Shown here: in pieces, positions 26,569 through 35,693 of the stretch
Position numbering within the stretch: position 1 is the stretch's first letter
Layout of the letters: every line of letters begins with the position of its first letter
DNA from: Pontibacillus chungwhensis BH030062
GTDB lineage: Bacteria; Bacillota; Bacilli; Bacillales; BH030062
Direction: 5' to 3'
DNA length: 64,000 bases
NCBI RefSeq assembly: GCF_000770675.1
Contig: NZ_AVBG01000011.1
Coordinates: 1-64,000 of the forward strand
Program-made: the position numbers and the translations under genes
Notes under the pieces: generated by a model
Databases searched by the model: none
What the model was told of the DNA's origin: nothing
The model's input: the letters and a program-made list of their open reading frames with translations, nothing else

Positions 26569-27245
26569 TAAGGATTAACTTCTAATGTATGTTGGTCATT
26601 AACCACAACCCGGTCACCTGTTCCAAGAATAACATCTAAAGGGTGAACTTCTGCCTTTTTATCTGAGAAAATCCACCTTCTGCCTGGTTCGATTAACAAT
26701 AGTGAATTTCCACGTTTCCTACTCCCCATAAAATTGAGGACTGAACCACTAATGGGCTCTTGGTCTCGTTCATGAATACCAATTTGACCCATTCTTACCC
26801 CCGCACTTTGCGCATCTGTAACGGTTATGCTAATTTCGCTTATCTTCAAGAGGCTGTTTGATGAGAATGGCACACCACTACCCTCTGATATGGAATGTCT
26901 GGCAATGAATTCAACAATATTTCCGGCAGGGTCATAGAAATATAAAGATTGAGCAGGAAGATCTGAAAAATCTGCCTCATCTTCTCCTTCTTCTGTGTTC
27001 AGTTGAACTCTAGACTGAACCCAGTGTTTTGCTTCTTTAAATTGATTAGAAGGAATGTTAAAGGCAAAGTGATAATACGGTTCCCCTTCTACATCCTTTG
27101 AAGTAAACGCTAAAACACTTTCTCCGACAAGAACTTCAAAAAATTGGTCACCTTCTAATATGATCTCCATTTCTAATACATCCTTGTAAAACTGTTTCAT
27201 AGATTGAATATCATTAGTTTTTAATATAACCTTAGTGATTTCCAT
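26568..27245 (-). CDS. VOC family protein (two-module glyoxalase fold)
   Basis: 225 residues. The first half is a clear VOC module (ILKTNDIQSMKQFYKDVLEMEI ... YFYDPAGNIVEFIARH, with His and Glu ligand positions at strand ends). The second half (LKISEISITVTDAQSAGVRMGQI) resembles a shortened second module. Dioxygenase, lyase or resistance protein cannot be decided. GGGAAGGATG upstream. The next 339 bp upstream (27246-27584) contain no gene I can support. Confidence 0.8.
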   Translation of the reverse strand: MEITKVILKTNDIQSMKQFYKDVLEMEIILEGDQFFEVLVGESVLAFTSKDVEGEPYYHFAFNIPSNQFKEAKHWVQSRVQLNTEEGEDEADFSDLPAQSLYFYDPAGNIVEFIARHSISEGSGVPFSSNSLLKISEISITVTDAQSAGVRMGQIGIHERDQEPISGSVLNFMGSRKRGNSLLLIEPGRRWIFSDKKAEVHPLDVILGTGDRVVVNDQHTLEVNP

Positions 27246-27584
27246 CGTTTCATCCTTCCCTTTTTAACTGTAGTTAATCCGTTCACTCCTTTATATATAA
27301 ATGATTCCCATAAAAAATCAGCTTAAAAATCCTTGACATTATGGTGCCGCCACAAGCGTATAGCCTTATCCCTGTCTCTATTTAATCCATTAAACACAAA
27401 CATCTAATACAATAATTGTAAAATATTATTGGCACTTAAGATAATACCTATATCTAATTAGTATGTATAATCATCCCTTATCACCTATAGATATAAGAGT
27501 TAAATCTATTTAGTTCCCAGTATTTTTTCTCTATAACTTGAAAAGGAGGCGCATCTTAGCACCTCCCATTTCTTTAACTAATCC

Positions 27585-28022
27585 TTAACGATAAACGCTA
27601 GCGCACGTATTCGCCTGCGGTTCATAATAACAATGGTTTTTAAATTGCCCAGCAAAAGGCTGACCGAACCATGTTGGAGGACATGATCCTGATGGATTAA
27701 AGTACCAAAGGGAGTACTTTGCCGGAAACTGCCTCCAAAATTTCAAATTCTTTTCTGCTAAACGTTTTTCCGCCGATCTAGCTCTGTTATAAAAGAGATT
27801 CCCCTTTTGTACAGCTTCGAATGAGTAATTGCCACCTTGTACTTGATAAATAACATCAGATATCGTTCTGAGATCTTTAAAATCTAAACAATCTGATGCA
27901 GTCCGATTTACAATGACATTCCCAACGTACAACATGCCTTGTTTTCCTTCACTAACCGCTTCTGCTCTCATCATTCTTGCCATTAAGGCAACGTCAGAAT
28001 CTGTATATTTTACTCTCGGCAT
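27585..28022 (-). CDS. cwlJ: Spore cortex-lytic cell wall hydrolase CwlJ
   Basis: 145 residues, the length of B. subtilis CwlJ (142), with its conserved blocks: SDVALMARMMRAEAVSEGKQGMLYVGNVIVNR at the N-terminus, including the catalytic Glu of the SleB/CwlJ family (AEAVSEG), then PAKYSLWYFNPSG and a cysteine-containing C-terminus. No signal peptide, as in CwlJ. It degrades spore cortex during germination. B. subtilis pairs it with gerQ; no gerQ is next to it here. GAGGTGAAAGT precedes the ATG. Confidence 0.88.
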   Translation of the reverse strand: MPRVKYTDSDVALMARMMRAEAVSEGKQGMLYVGNVIVNRTASDCLDFKDLRTISDVIYQVQGGNYSFEAVQKGNLFYNRARSAEKRLAEKNLKFWRQFPAKYSLWYFNPSGSCPPTWFGQPFAGQFKNHCYYEPQANTCASVYR

Positions 28023-28141
28023 ACTTTCACCTCACAATTTTGTCTGAAAATTCTCTTTCTTAGTTTAAATGTTGGTGAAACCCAACTGTTTATAAGTATG
28101 TATGCGCAGCTTATCCTATTATCCCTTTTCTGTTAGCTATT

Positions 28142-28173
28142 AAAAACAGAGCAAAATCTAAAAGATTTTGCCC
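28142..28173 (-). terminator. Terminator of the acyl-CoA catabolic operon
   Basis: Stem GCAAAATCT / AGATTTTGC with a 3-base loop; the minus strand continues TCTGTTTTTAA. Confidence 0.75.
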
Positions 28174-28210
28174 TGCAAAGCATATCGGTTATGAATATCT
28201 CTCTTCTAAA

Positions 28211-29872
28211 TTATACGCGACTCTTCTCTTCCTCCTGTAGCTTCCTCCACAGAATCTTTCCGGAACTTGTAGTTGGTAGGGAATCACGAAACTCTACGAG
28301 TCTAGGATACTTATAGGCGGCCATGTTTTCTTTTGCCCACTCAATGATCTCCTCCTCAGCTACTGAGCCTTTCGCATCTTCATTTAAAATCACAAAGGCT
28401 TTCACTGTTTCACCTCGCCGTGGATCAGGAACTCCTACAACACATGCTTGCTGTATGGCAGGGTGGTTATAAAGGAGTGATTCCACTTCTGTAGGCCACA
28501 CTTTATATCCTGAAGCGTTGATCATTCTCTTGACCCGATCGACAATAAAAAAGTATCCTTCCTCGTCCACTCTCCCTATATCCCCTGTTCTAAAGAATGT
28601 TTTCCCATCGATCTCAAGGAATGATCCTTCATTGTCAGATTCATTGTAATACCTTACGAAAACTTGAGGGCCATTTACGACAATTTCTCCTACCTCATTT
28701 ACTCCAAGCTCTAGTTGAGTAGCAGGATCAATAATACGTGCATCGACATCGAATGAAGGAACACCGAGACATTGGAGCTTTGGACGATCAGGTGGATTGA
28801 AGTGCGTATGAGATATCGTTTCAGATAAACCATATCCTTCAATAAACTTAAGACCCGTCATCTCATATAGATTGTTACCAACAGCCTCAGGCAATGCAGC
28901 ACCCCCACCTGCTAGCACTTGCAGACTTGAGATTTCATATGAAGAAAGAGTAGGATTTGAGAGGAAATCAATCAGCATCGTACTGATCATAACCCAGTGT
29001 GTCACTTGATTTTCTTCAATCATTTTAGCTGCCATTTCTCTGTCCCAGCGAGTTAAGATGACCATCGTGCACCCGCCATATACTGGCGCGTGAAGACTAT
29101 GAAGCATCCCCGTTACATGGAACAGAGGTAAGGTAGTAAGGTGCACACTATCCATTGTAATGCTTACCCAGTTGTAAGCAGAAACAGCATTTGCCTGAAC
29201 AGTTGAATTTGTATGCATACACCCTTTTGGTTTTCCTGTAGTACCAGAAGTATATGGCATAACACATAAGTCATCAGGACCTGCTTCAGCTGGCTTAGGT
29301 GAAAGACCAGCTGCGAGGGCATCTTTCCAATAATACGTTCCGGCGTGATGGAAAGATTGACGCGGTGCAAGCACTTCAGGTGGGAGCCCTTCCATGTGCT
29401 CTGCAGGAAGATAATCACTGTAGGAAGCTACCAAAATGGACTCAAGAGATGTCGATTTCAAGAGAGGTTGTACACGATCATACAGCTCTTGTCCAACGAT
29501 CGCGTTTTTAATTTGACTATCTTGAATGAAAAAGGCCAGCTCCTCTGATGTGAGCATGGGATTAATCGGGACGACAAGGGCATCCGCACGATTAATACCA
29601 TAGAAGCTCACTGCATATTGAGGAGAGTTCTGCATAAAGATCAGAACAGGTTCTCCTTTTTCAACACCTAGCTTGTTCTGCAAATAACCAGCAAGTGCGT
29701 CTGCTTCTTCTTTAAACGTTCGATAGGAAATCTCACTTCCGTAATAAAGCATAGATGGATGGTCAGGAAAACGTGCTGCTGCCACCTCCAAATTATGATA
29801 GAGCGTCGTTTGTGGTACAGACAGACTTTTCGTTACACGATTCGGGTAGTACTGAAGATGATTCGTTAACAT
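28211..29872 (-). CDS. Acyl-CoA synthetase (AMP-forming ligase)
   Basis: 553 residues. ATP-dependent CoA ligase for a fatty or other carboxylic acid: the AMP-binding P-loop YTSGTTGKPKG is at residues 207-217, the A5 motif GYGLSET, A7 FFRTGDIG, A8 VDRVKRMINASGYKVWPTEVE, and the catalytic lysine in SSGKILWRK near the end. Last gene of the 28.2-39.2 kb operon; it would activate the acid feeding the pathway. AAGGGGAATGG lies upstream of the ATG. Confidence 0.9.
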   Translation of the reverse strand: MLTNHLQYYPNRVTKSLSVPQTTLYHNLEVAAARFPDHPSMLYYGSEISYRTFKEEADALAGYLQNKLGVEKGEPVLIFMQNSPQYAVSFYGINRADALVVPINPMLTSEELAFFIQDSQIKNAIVGQELYDRVQPLLKSTSLESILVASYSDYLPAEHMEGLPPEVLAPRQSFHHAGTYYWKDALAAGLSPKPAEAGPDDLCVMPYTSGTTGKPKGCMHTNSTVQANAVSAYNWVSITMDSVHLTTLPLFHVTGMLHSLHAPVYGGCTMVILTRWDREMAAKMIEENQVTHWVMISTMLIDFLSNPTLSSYEISSLQVLAGGGAALPEAVGNNLYEMTGLKFIEGYGLSETISHTHFNPPDRPKLQCLGVPSFDVDARIIDPATQLELGVNEVGEIVVNGPQVFVRYYNESDNEGSFLEIDGKTFFRTGDIGRVDEEGYFFIVDRVKRMINASGYKVWPTEVESLLYNHPAIQQACVVGVPDPRRGETVKAFVILNEDAKGSVAEEEIIEWAKENMAAYKYPRLVEFRDSLPTTSSGKILWRKLQEEEKSRV

Positions 29873-29919
29873 AAACCGCCATTCCCCTTTCCACTCTTTG
29901 GTATAGTAGTTAACCTACG

Positions 29920-30894
29920 TTATGGTACAAGAACTAGCTTCCCTTTCGTCTTACGGCTCTGTAGTAATTCATGTACGTTTGCTGCTTCAGCAAGAGGATA
30001 GACTCCCCCGATTGTAAGCTTCAATTCATCCCTTTGAACGAGTGATAAAAGCTCCTGAAGGCTTGAGCTGAATAATTTAGGTTTTTTCATAATTTGTGGT
30101 AAAAAGAAACCGACAACTGATAAGTTCCGATTCATTAAACCTGAAGGATACATTTGAGCTGGGTTCCCACTCGCGACACCGTACACAACCACTCGTCCAA
30201 ATGAGCGCATGCACTTAACCGTTTCATGGAAGATCTCGCCACCTGCCATCTCTAATGCAACATCAACTCCCTTTCCGTCGTTTGCTTCAATCACCTTCTC
30301 TCGCCAGTTATCTTCCGTGTAATTCACAATCGCATCTGCCCCAAGTGACTTAGCAAGCTCTAACTTCTCTTCTGTACTAGCGGTAGCAATAACTTTTCCT
30401 GCTCCGAATGTTTTAGCTAATTGTACGGCAAGAGACCCAACACCACCAGCGGCTGCGTGAACAAGAACCGTTTCTCCTGCTTCAAGACGTCCCATCGTTT
30501 TTAAAATATGATAAGCGGTCAAGCCTTGAAGAGGGAGAGCAACAGCTGTTTCAGGTGTCACGCCTTCTGGTATTTGAATTAAGGTCTGAGCATTAGCCAC
30601 AGCGTATTCAGCATAGCCGCCCTTCTCAATAAGAGTCACGACTCGGTCTCCCTTTTGTACGTTCGTTACACCTTCCCCTATCTCCTCAACGACCCCGGCA
30701 ACTTCCGCTCCAGGAATAAAAGGCAGTGGAGTAGGCACAACATATGCTCCCTGCCGGCGAGCTGTATCCGCATAATTCACACCAATGGCCTCAACTTTAA
30801 GAAGCACCTCCCCTTCAGACGGATTAGGGTTATTTAAATCTTTTATTTCTAATACCTCTGGTCCTCCATAGGTCTCAAACTGAACAGCTTTCAT
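29920..30894 (-). CDS. NADPH:quinone reductase-like MDR oxidoreductase
   Basis: 324 residues, zinc-less quinone oxidoreductase type of the medium-chain dehydrogenase superfamily. An N-terminal GroES-like domain (NPSEGEVLLKVEAIGVNYADTARRQG) is followed by a Rossmann domain with AAAGGVGSLAVQLAK. It may reduce an enone or enoyl-CoA intermediate, or support redox balance in the operon (inference). 12 bp downstream of the enoyl-CoA hydratase gene; GGAGGAG ribosome site. Confidence 0.87.
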   Translation of the reverse strand: MKAVQFETYGGPEVLEIKDLNNPNPSEGEVLLKVEAIGVNYADTARRQGAYVVPTPLPFIPGAEVAGVVEEIGEGVTNVQKGDRVVTLIEKGGYAEYAVANAQTLIQIPEGVTPETAVALPLQGLTAYHILKTMGRLEAGETVLVHAAAGGVGSLAVQLAKTFGAGKVIATASTEEKLELAKSLGADAIVNYTEDNWREKVIEANDGKGVDVALEMAGGEIFHETVKCMRSFGRVVVYGVASGNPAQMYPSGLMNRNLSVVGFFLPQIMKKPKLFSSSLQELLSLVQRDELKLTIGGVYPLAEAANVHELLQSRKTKGKLVLVP

Positions 30895-30906
30895 GAAAAC
30901 TCCTCC

Positions 30907-31692
30907 TTATTGGCCTGTAAATGCAGGCTTTCGTTTCTCAACAAACGCGCTTACACCTTCCTGATGATCCTCAGTTGAAACCATGACGGTCTGAGTAATT
31001 CGCTCTTGCTCAAGAATCGAAGCAAGGTCAGCTGTTTCAGACTGGTTAACGAGCTTTTTCATCATACTGATGGCTCGACCCGGTCCCAATGCGATCTTAG
31101 CAACGTATTCTTTTGCGGAAGCTTCAAGTTCGCTCTGCTCATATACTTTATTAACTAACCCAAGCTCCATGGCCTGAAGGGCTGATATAGGCTTGGCGTT
31201 AAAGAGAAGCTCTTTCGCCTTATAAGGACCAAGCTTTTTCGTTAAGAAATAGCTCCCTCCACCATCTGAAACCAATCCCACCTGGGCAAAACTTAAGACA
31301 AACTGACTTTCTTTAGCGGCGAGAATTTGATCACAAGCAAGTACCAAGTTCCAGCCAGCTCCTGCTGCGAAACCATGAACGATTGCTATAATCGGCTTCG
31401 AGCATTCTTTCATCGTCAGTATGAGTTCATTTAAATACCCTAAATGATCATACACATCTGTAGCCGTTGCTTGCCCCATCTCTTTTACATCTCCACCTGC
31501 GGAGAAAGAACGTCCTGCACCAGAGATGGTAATCGCTTTAATAGAATCAGAGCGATCTGCTTGTTTCACCGCCCGTGTTAATCCAGTAATCATTTCTTCA
31601 CTGAATGCGTTAAGGCGATCTGGCCTGTTTAACACACAAGATAAAACAGGCCCCTCTTGAGTAATTTGTAAATGATCATTGCCTTGTATCAA
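30907..31692 (-). CDS. Enoyl-CoA hydratase/isomerase family protein
   Basis: 261 residues, crotonase fold. The CoA/oxyanion-hole segments ISGAGRSFSAGGDVKEMG (about 58-75) and HGFAAGAGWNLVLACD (about 104-119) are intact. The hydratase general acids are not both obvious, so isomerase or hydratase activity is open. TTG 31692 has GGAGG upstream. Within the catabolic operon, 18 bp after the acyl-CoA dehydrogenase gene. Confidence 0.87.
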   Translation of the reverse strand: MIQGNDHLQITQEGPVLSCVLNRPDRLNAFSEEMITGLTRAVKQADRSDSIKAITISGAGRSFSAGGDVKEMGQATATDVYDHLGYLNELILTMKECSKPIIAIVHGFAAGAGWNLVLACDQILAAKESQFVLSFAQVGLVSDGGGSYFLTKKLGPYKAKELLFNAKPISALQAMELGLVNKVYEQSELEASAKEYVAKIALGPGRAISMMKKLVNQSETADLASILEQERITQTVMVSTEDHQEGVSAFVEKRKPAFTGQ

Positions 31693-31710
31693 ATCATATC
31701 CTCCTTTATA

Positions 31711-33480
31711 TTAGCGAACGAAAGCATTCGCTTCGATCATGTAAGATGCGATAACACGGTTTCGTTCAATACGATTCTCTGTAAGAAAAGCATTCAAGTT
31801 AACGGATACACCCATTAAGAATTGCGAGCGAATTTCGCCTTTTAGCAAGGATGCACCGAGATACTTGGCGTTCGTTTCAACTATTGCCAAGCATTGTTCT
31901 ACAAAGGTTCCTGCAAGTTTTTCTTTTAAACTATAGTGACGATCCCCTTGTTCTTTCGCTTTTTCTGCCCGAACCACGCATGATTCTGCCTGATAAAGGG
32001 CAATCGCGATATTAGCAAGCTTCATAAGCGTTTCCTGTTCATTTTTCATTGTGTCTCCGTAGGCTTCATAAGCAGCACCTGCACAAACTAAGAAAATGTT
32101 CCTGAAGGTATCTACTGCTTGATGCAAAGAAGCGAGAATGTCGTCTTGTTTCTGAACTCCACTTTCAAGCTTCTCTTGGGCCTGTTCAATTAATGAACGT
32201 GCATCTACTTCTCCTTTCGCTACTCGTTTAAAGAAGGCCCCGGGTATAAGTAAACGGTTGATTTCATTCGTTCCTTCAAAAATTCTATTTATTCGCGCAT
32301 CCCTGTAAGCTTGTTCAACTGGGTATTCTTTAATAAATCCAGCTCCCCCGTGAAGCTGTACTCCTTCATCTGCCATATAATCAAGAGTTTCAGAACCCAC
32401 AATTTTACAAATAGCAGATTCTAAAGCATGTTCATTCATTGCTTTAGCAACTGCTTTATAATCGCCAGAATCCTCATAGCCTCCTAGAGCTGATTCTACT
32501 AGTCCCGCTGTTCGATACATCACCGACTCTGCTGCAAATAATTCACTCGCCATCGTTGCAATTTTTTCTTGTGTTGCAGGAAAGTCTGCAATGCGACGTT
32601 TAAATTGTTTTCGTTCCGTTACCTGTGCCAAGGTTGCATCAAAGACAGAACGTGAGGCGCCAGTAGTTGCGAAGCCAAGATTAAAGCGACCTAAGTTCAG
32701 TACATTTAAAGCAATAACATGGCCGCGACCAACTTCTCCCAACAAGTTTTTTACAGGTACCTGACAATCTTCAAAGATGACTGAACACGTTGAAGAACCT
32801 TTGATCCCCATCTTCTGTTCTTCCGGTCCAATCGTAACCCCGGGAAAATCTTTTTCAACTATGAAAGCAGAAAAATGCTCACCATCGACTTTGGCATAAA
32901 CAATGAAGGTATCAGCGAAAGCAGCATTTGTTATATAAATTTTTGTTCCATTTAAAATATAATGCGTACCTTCTTCGTTCAAAACGGCTGTCGTTTTAGC
33001 CGCTAAGGCATCTGAACCTGCCTCTGGTTCAGTGAGGCAATAGGCTCCAATATATTCACCTGAAGCAAGTTTTGGGAGATACGTCTCTTTCTGTTCCTTT
33101 GTTCCGAAGTACGTAATCGGTAAACTTGCTATACAAGTATGATTACTGTGCGCGACGGAATATCCGCTCGCACTGCCTAGAGCTTCACCAACGATCCCTT
33201 TGCTAACCTTGTCTAACCCTAATCCTCCGTAAGCTTCAGGAATGCTGTGTCCAAGTAGCCCCAGTTCCCCCGCTTGCTTCATAAGTGAGGCGACTAAGTC
33301 AAAGTCACCATTCTCGATGGTTTCCCTTTGAGGATAGACTTCTCCCCTTAAGAACTTCTGAGCTGTTGACTGAATCATCTTATGCTCATCTGATAAATCT
33401 TCTGGTGTGAACATTTCTGAAGGGGTTACACGATCTGTTAAAAACTGCCCACCCCTGATCAACTTATCGACTGGATTCAT
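31711..33480 (-). CDS. Acyl-CoA dehydrogenase, FadE type (long form)
   Basis: About 589 residues, with the approximately 190-residue C-terminal extension seen in B. subtilis FadE and VLCAD-like enzymes. FAD/CoA signatures: GAYCLTEPEAGSDA (about 158-171), FADTFIVYAKV, and QLHGGAGFIKEYPVEQAYRDARINRIFEGTNEINR. First oxidation step of a beta-oxidation cycle. ATG 33480 has GGAGG 9 bases upstream; the longer frame to 33558 reads through the end of the upstream gene, and the true start overlaps it by 17 bp. Confidence 0.88.
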   Translation of the reverse strand: MNPVDKLIRGGQFLTDRVTPSEMFTPEDLSDEHKMIQSTAQKFLRGEVYPQRETIENGDFDLVASLMKQAGELGLLGHSIPEAYGGLGLDKVSKGIVGEALGSASGYSVAHSNHTCIASLPITYFGTKEQKETYLPKLASGEYIGAYCLTEPEAGSDALAAKTTAVLNEEGTHYILNGTKIYITNAAFADTFIVYAKVDGEHFSAFIVEKDFPGVTIGPEEQKMGIKGSSTCSVIFEDCQVPVKNLLGEVGRGHVIALNVLNLGRFNLGFATTGASRSVFDATLAQVTERKQFKRRIADFPATQEKIATMASELFAAESVMYRTAGLVESALGGYEDSGDYKAVAKAMNEHALESAICKIVGSETLDYMADEGVQLHGGAGFIKEYPVEQAYRDARINRIFEGTNEINRLLIPGAFFKRVAKGEVDARSLIEQAQEKLESGVQKQDDILASLHQAVDTFRNIFLVCAGAAYEAYGDTMKNEQETLMKLANIAIALYQAESCVVRAEKAKEQGDRHYSLKEKLAGTFVEQCLAIVETNAKYLGASLLKGEIRSQFLMGVSVNLNAFLTENRIERNRVIASYMIEANAFVR

Positions 33481-34213
33481 ATTTCTCAACCTCCTTAATT
33501 GAGCCGGTTCTCTTTGAAAACGCAGGAACAATATTATACTGATTTTCATTTGCCACAAACGCTACATCTTCTTCCAATCCATAAGCAATCATCATTTCCC
33601 CCACTCTCGTTTCAGCCAAGACTTCTCTAGCGGTACGTTTTTCGTTGTTGTATACCATTAATGCACCTCGAGCAGCATCGGATAAAACCCATTCACCTTT
33701 TTGTATTAATGAATGCAGGAGTCCCCCTGCACCGTAGTAGTCTTCCAGACAGAACGAGTTAGCTAATCCGGAGCAAACAAGGACAATATCTTCTGTTCGG
33801 TGTTCTCGGTAGAGCCGGTCAGCAATGGCTTGTAGATTTAAAAGGGAACATAGATAAATCATTGAAGCTCCTTCTGAACGGCGAGTAGCAACTGTACCAT
33901 TCGTGGTCGATAATATGAGTAGACGATTATAAACAACTCGATTTAACGCCAGGGGATTAGGGGGGAGAAATCCCTGAATCGTGATGCCTCCATACTCCCC
34001 TGCAACGAGTGGGTTTTCATGACGAAGCCTCTCGGTTACTGTTATAGCTTCCTCTTCATTTAAAACCGGTATCACTTCGCGAGCACCATTTGCTAAACTT
34101 GCCGTAATTGTGGAAGTAGCAAGGAGAACATCAAAGACAACGGCAATTGAGTTTTCCTTCCACCTAGAAGGGTCAATATCTTCTTTTTTCATCACTACAT
34201 GAATGCGCCCCAC
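33464..34213 (-). CDS. 2-phosphosulfolactate phosphatase (ComB) family protein
   Basis: 249 residues. ComB removes phosphate from 2-phospho-3-sulfolactate in coenzyme M or sulfolactate synthesis. Family features are visible: VVFDVLLATSTITASLANGA near residue 27, ILSTTNGTVA and CSGLANSFCLEDYYGAGG. No ComA or ComC partner is present; instead it sits 2 bp after an APH-type kinase gene and overlaps an acyl-CoA dehydrogenase gene. It may dephosphorylate a pathway intermediate here (inference). GTG 34213 has GAGGG upstream. Confidence 0.8.
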   Translation of the reverse strand: MGRIHVVMKKEDIDPSRWKENSIAVVFDVLLATSTITASLANGAREVIPVLNEEEAITVTERLRHENPLVAGEYGGITIQGFLPPNPLALNRVVYNRLLILSTTNGTVATRRSEGASMIYLCSLLNLQAIADRLYREHRTEDIVLVCSGLANSFCLEDYYGAGGLLHSLIQKGEWVLSDAARGALMVYNNEKRTAREVLAETRVGEMMIAYGLEEDVAFVANENQYNIVPAFSKRTGSIKEVEKYESSR

Positions 34214-34215
34214 CT

Positions 34216-35268
34216 CTACACCCTCGCTGTTTCTTCCGCTAAGTCTATGAGGTGATTTACGAAATGATTCATATGCGCAAATCGCGGGTCATTTGTCTGC
34301 CCCATTTTGTAGCGGTAATAGATTTGTTGTACAATCCCAGCGAGCTTAAAATAAGCAAATGCAAGATAGACCTTCATATTCGTTACATCTCTACCACTTT
34401 TCTTCGCATACCTTTCGATAAATTCATCCCGAGAGAAGAAGCCTTCCTGCACAGTTAATGGTGGCTTCCCCAATCCATGTCTTAACGACTCTGGGTCATC
34501 CTTTTGGATCCAATACCCTAATGCGACTCCTAAGTCAGCCATCGGGTCACCAACTGTCGTCATCTCCCAGTCAAATAAACCCACCATCCTGCTATAGTTG
34601 TTTTTGTTAAACATCGCGTTATTTAGTTTGTAATCATAATGGATGACTGAAGCTTCAGAAGAAGATGGTGTGTGATCGATGAACCACTTCTTAATTCGTT
34701 CACCTGATTTCACATCATCTGTCAGTGCTTTGTCATAACGCTTAATCCAACCGTGCACTTGGCGCTCCATAAATCCTTCAGGTTTCCCTATTGTTTCGAG
34801 TTCAGTTCCTTGATACTCAAGATTGTGTAGTTCCACAAGCCTGTCGACCATCTCTTTAGAAATCGATTGTCCTAGTTGATGAGAACCTTCTACTCCTTCT
34901 GGCCATTCCGTATCAAGAACGATCCCCCTTTTCCTTTCCATTAAAAAGAAGGGAGCTCCTAATACGGATTCATCACTATACATAAGAGGTCTAGGGGCAA
35001 GAGGGAACCTATCGTGAAGCGCTTTCAAAATTGTGTACTCTCGTTTCATATCATGAGCTTTTGGAGCAACCGGTCCAAGAGGAGGGCGACGTAGTACCGC
35101 TTCAAAGTCCCCTTTCTTCAATTCATAAGTTAAATTCGAATGACCTGCACCAAATTGACGAACGTGAAGTTCTCCTGATGGAAAGGAAGATAAATGACGC
35201 TTAAGATAATCTTCAAGTGCTCTACTATCAAGTTCTTCTCCGCTCCTTACAGGTTGTGTATCTTGCAT
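34216..35268 (-). CDS. APH-fold phosphotransferase, ACAD10/11 kinase-like
   Basis: 350 residues of the APH (aminoglycoside phosphotransferase/choline kinase) superfamily. The catalytic loop HYDYKLNN (residues 210-217, Asp212, Asn217) and metal-binding DWEMTTVGDPMADLG (Asp233) are intact. The N-terminus (VRQFGAGHSNLTYEL .. VLRRPPLGPVAPKAHDMKREY) matches the kinase domain at the N-terminus of mammalian ACAD10/ACAD11 and LvaA of levulinate catabolism. It likely phosphorylates a hydroxyacyl-CoA, not a drug. Operon context with an ACAD11-like dehydrogenase supports this. Confidence 0.85.
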   Translation of the reverse strand: MQDTQPVRSGEELDSRALEDYLKRHLSSFPSGELHVRQFGAGHSNLTYELKKGDFEAVLRRPPLGPVAPKAHDMKREYTILKALHDRFPLAPRPLMYSDESVLGAPFFLMERKRGIVLDTEWPEGVEGSHQLGQSISKEMVDRLVELHNLEYQGTELETIGKPEGFMERQVHGWIKRYDKALTDDVKSGERIKKWFIDHTPSSSEASVIHYDYKLNNAMFNKNNYSRMVGLFDWEMTTVGDPMADLGVALGYWIQKDDPESLRHGLGKPPLTVQEGFFSRDEFIERYAKKSGRDVTNMKVYLAFAYFKLAGIVQQIYYRYKMGQTNDPRFAHMNHFVNHLIDLAEETARV

Positions 35269-35282
35269 GATTTTCCCCCTTT

Positions 35283-35678
35283 TTAAACATTCACTACAAA
35301 CTGATCTAACTTCTCTCGAATAGGATCTGAGAGAGGTTTACTTTTCTCTGTTTCTACATCGAATGAAACAATAACCGACTCCCCCCTAGCGATTAGTGTA
35401 TTTGTTACGTCATCATAAATCTCTTGAAGAGCCGTGAAACTACTATTACCAATCCGAACGACTTTCGTCTCAATAACGAGAACCTGCCTGAAGTAAGCCT
35501 GCTTAATAAAATCACATTTCGCCGAGGCTAATACATAATTCTGGTCTTGATCAAAAATATCCGCATCATAGAAAAACTGAATTCTAGCATCTTCTAAATA
35601 GACAAAATAGTTACTGTTATTCACATGCCCGAGTAGGTCTGTTTCACAAAACCGAACCATTACTTTATGTTGATGCAC
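35283..35678 (-). CDS. Acyl-CoA thioesterase, 4HBT hotdog family
   Basis: 131 residues with the 4-hydroxybenzoyl-CoA thioesterase-type start VMVRFCETDLLGHVNNSNYFVYLEDARIQFF; the Asp/Glu-His (ETDLLGH) region is the usual active site. It releases CoA from an acyl-CoA, perhaps to prevent CoA trapping. GTG 35678 has GAGGTG upstream. Fits between the kinase and 3-hydroxyacyl-CoA dehydrogenase genes; 15 bp spacing on both sides. Confidence 0.82.
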   Translation of the reverse strand: MHQHKVMVRFCETDLLGHVNNSNYFVYLEDARIQFFYDADIFDQDQNYVLASAKCDFIKQAYFRQVLVIETKVVRIGNSSFTALQEIYDDVTNTLIARGESVIVSFDVETEKSKPLSDPIREKLDQFVVNV

Positions 35679-35693
35679 GTCGTCACCTCACCT

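Noticed and set aside
27331-27362. TTGACA followed by TATAGC
   Set aside because: Spacing is 20 bp and no plus-strand gene or RNA follows; nothing supports a promoter.
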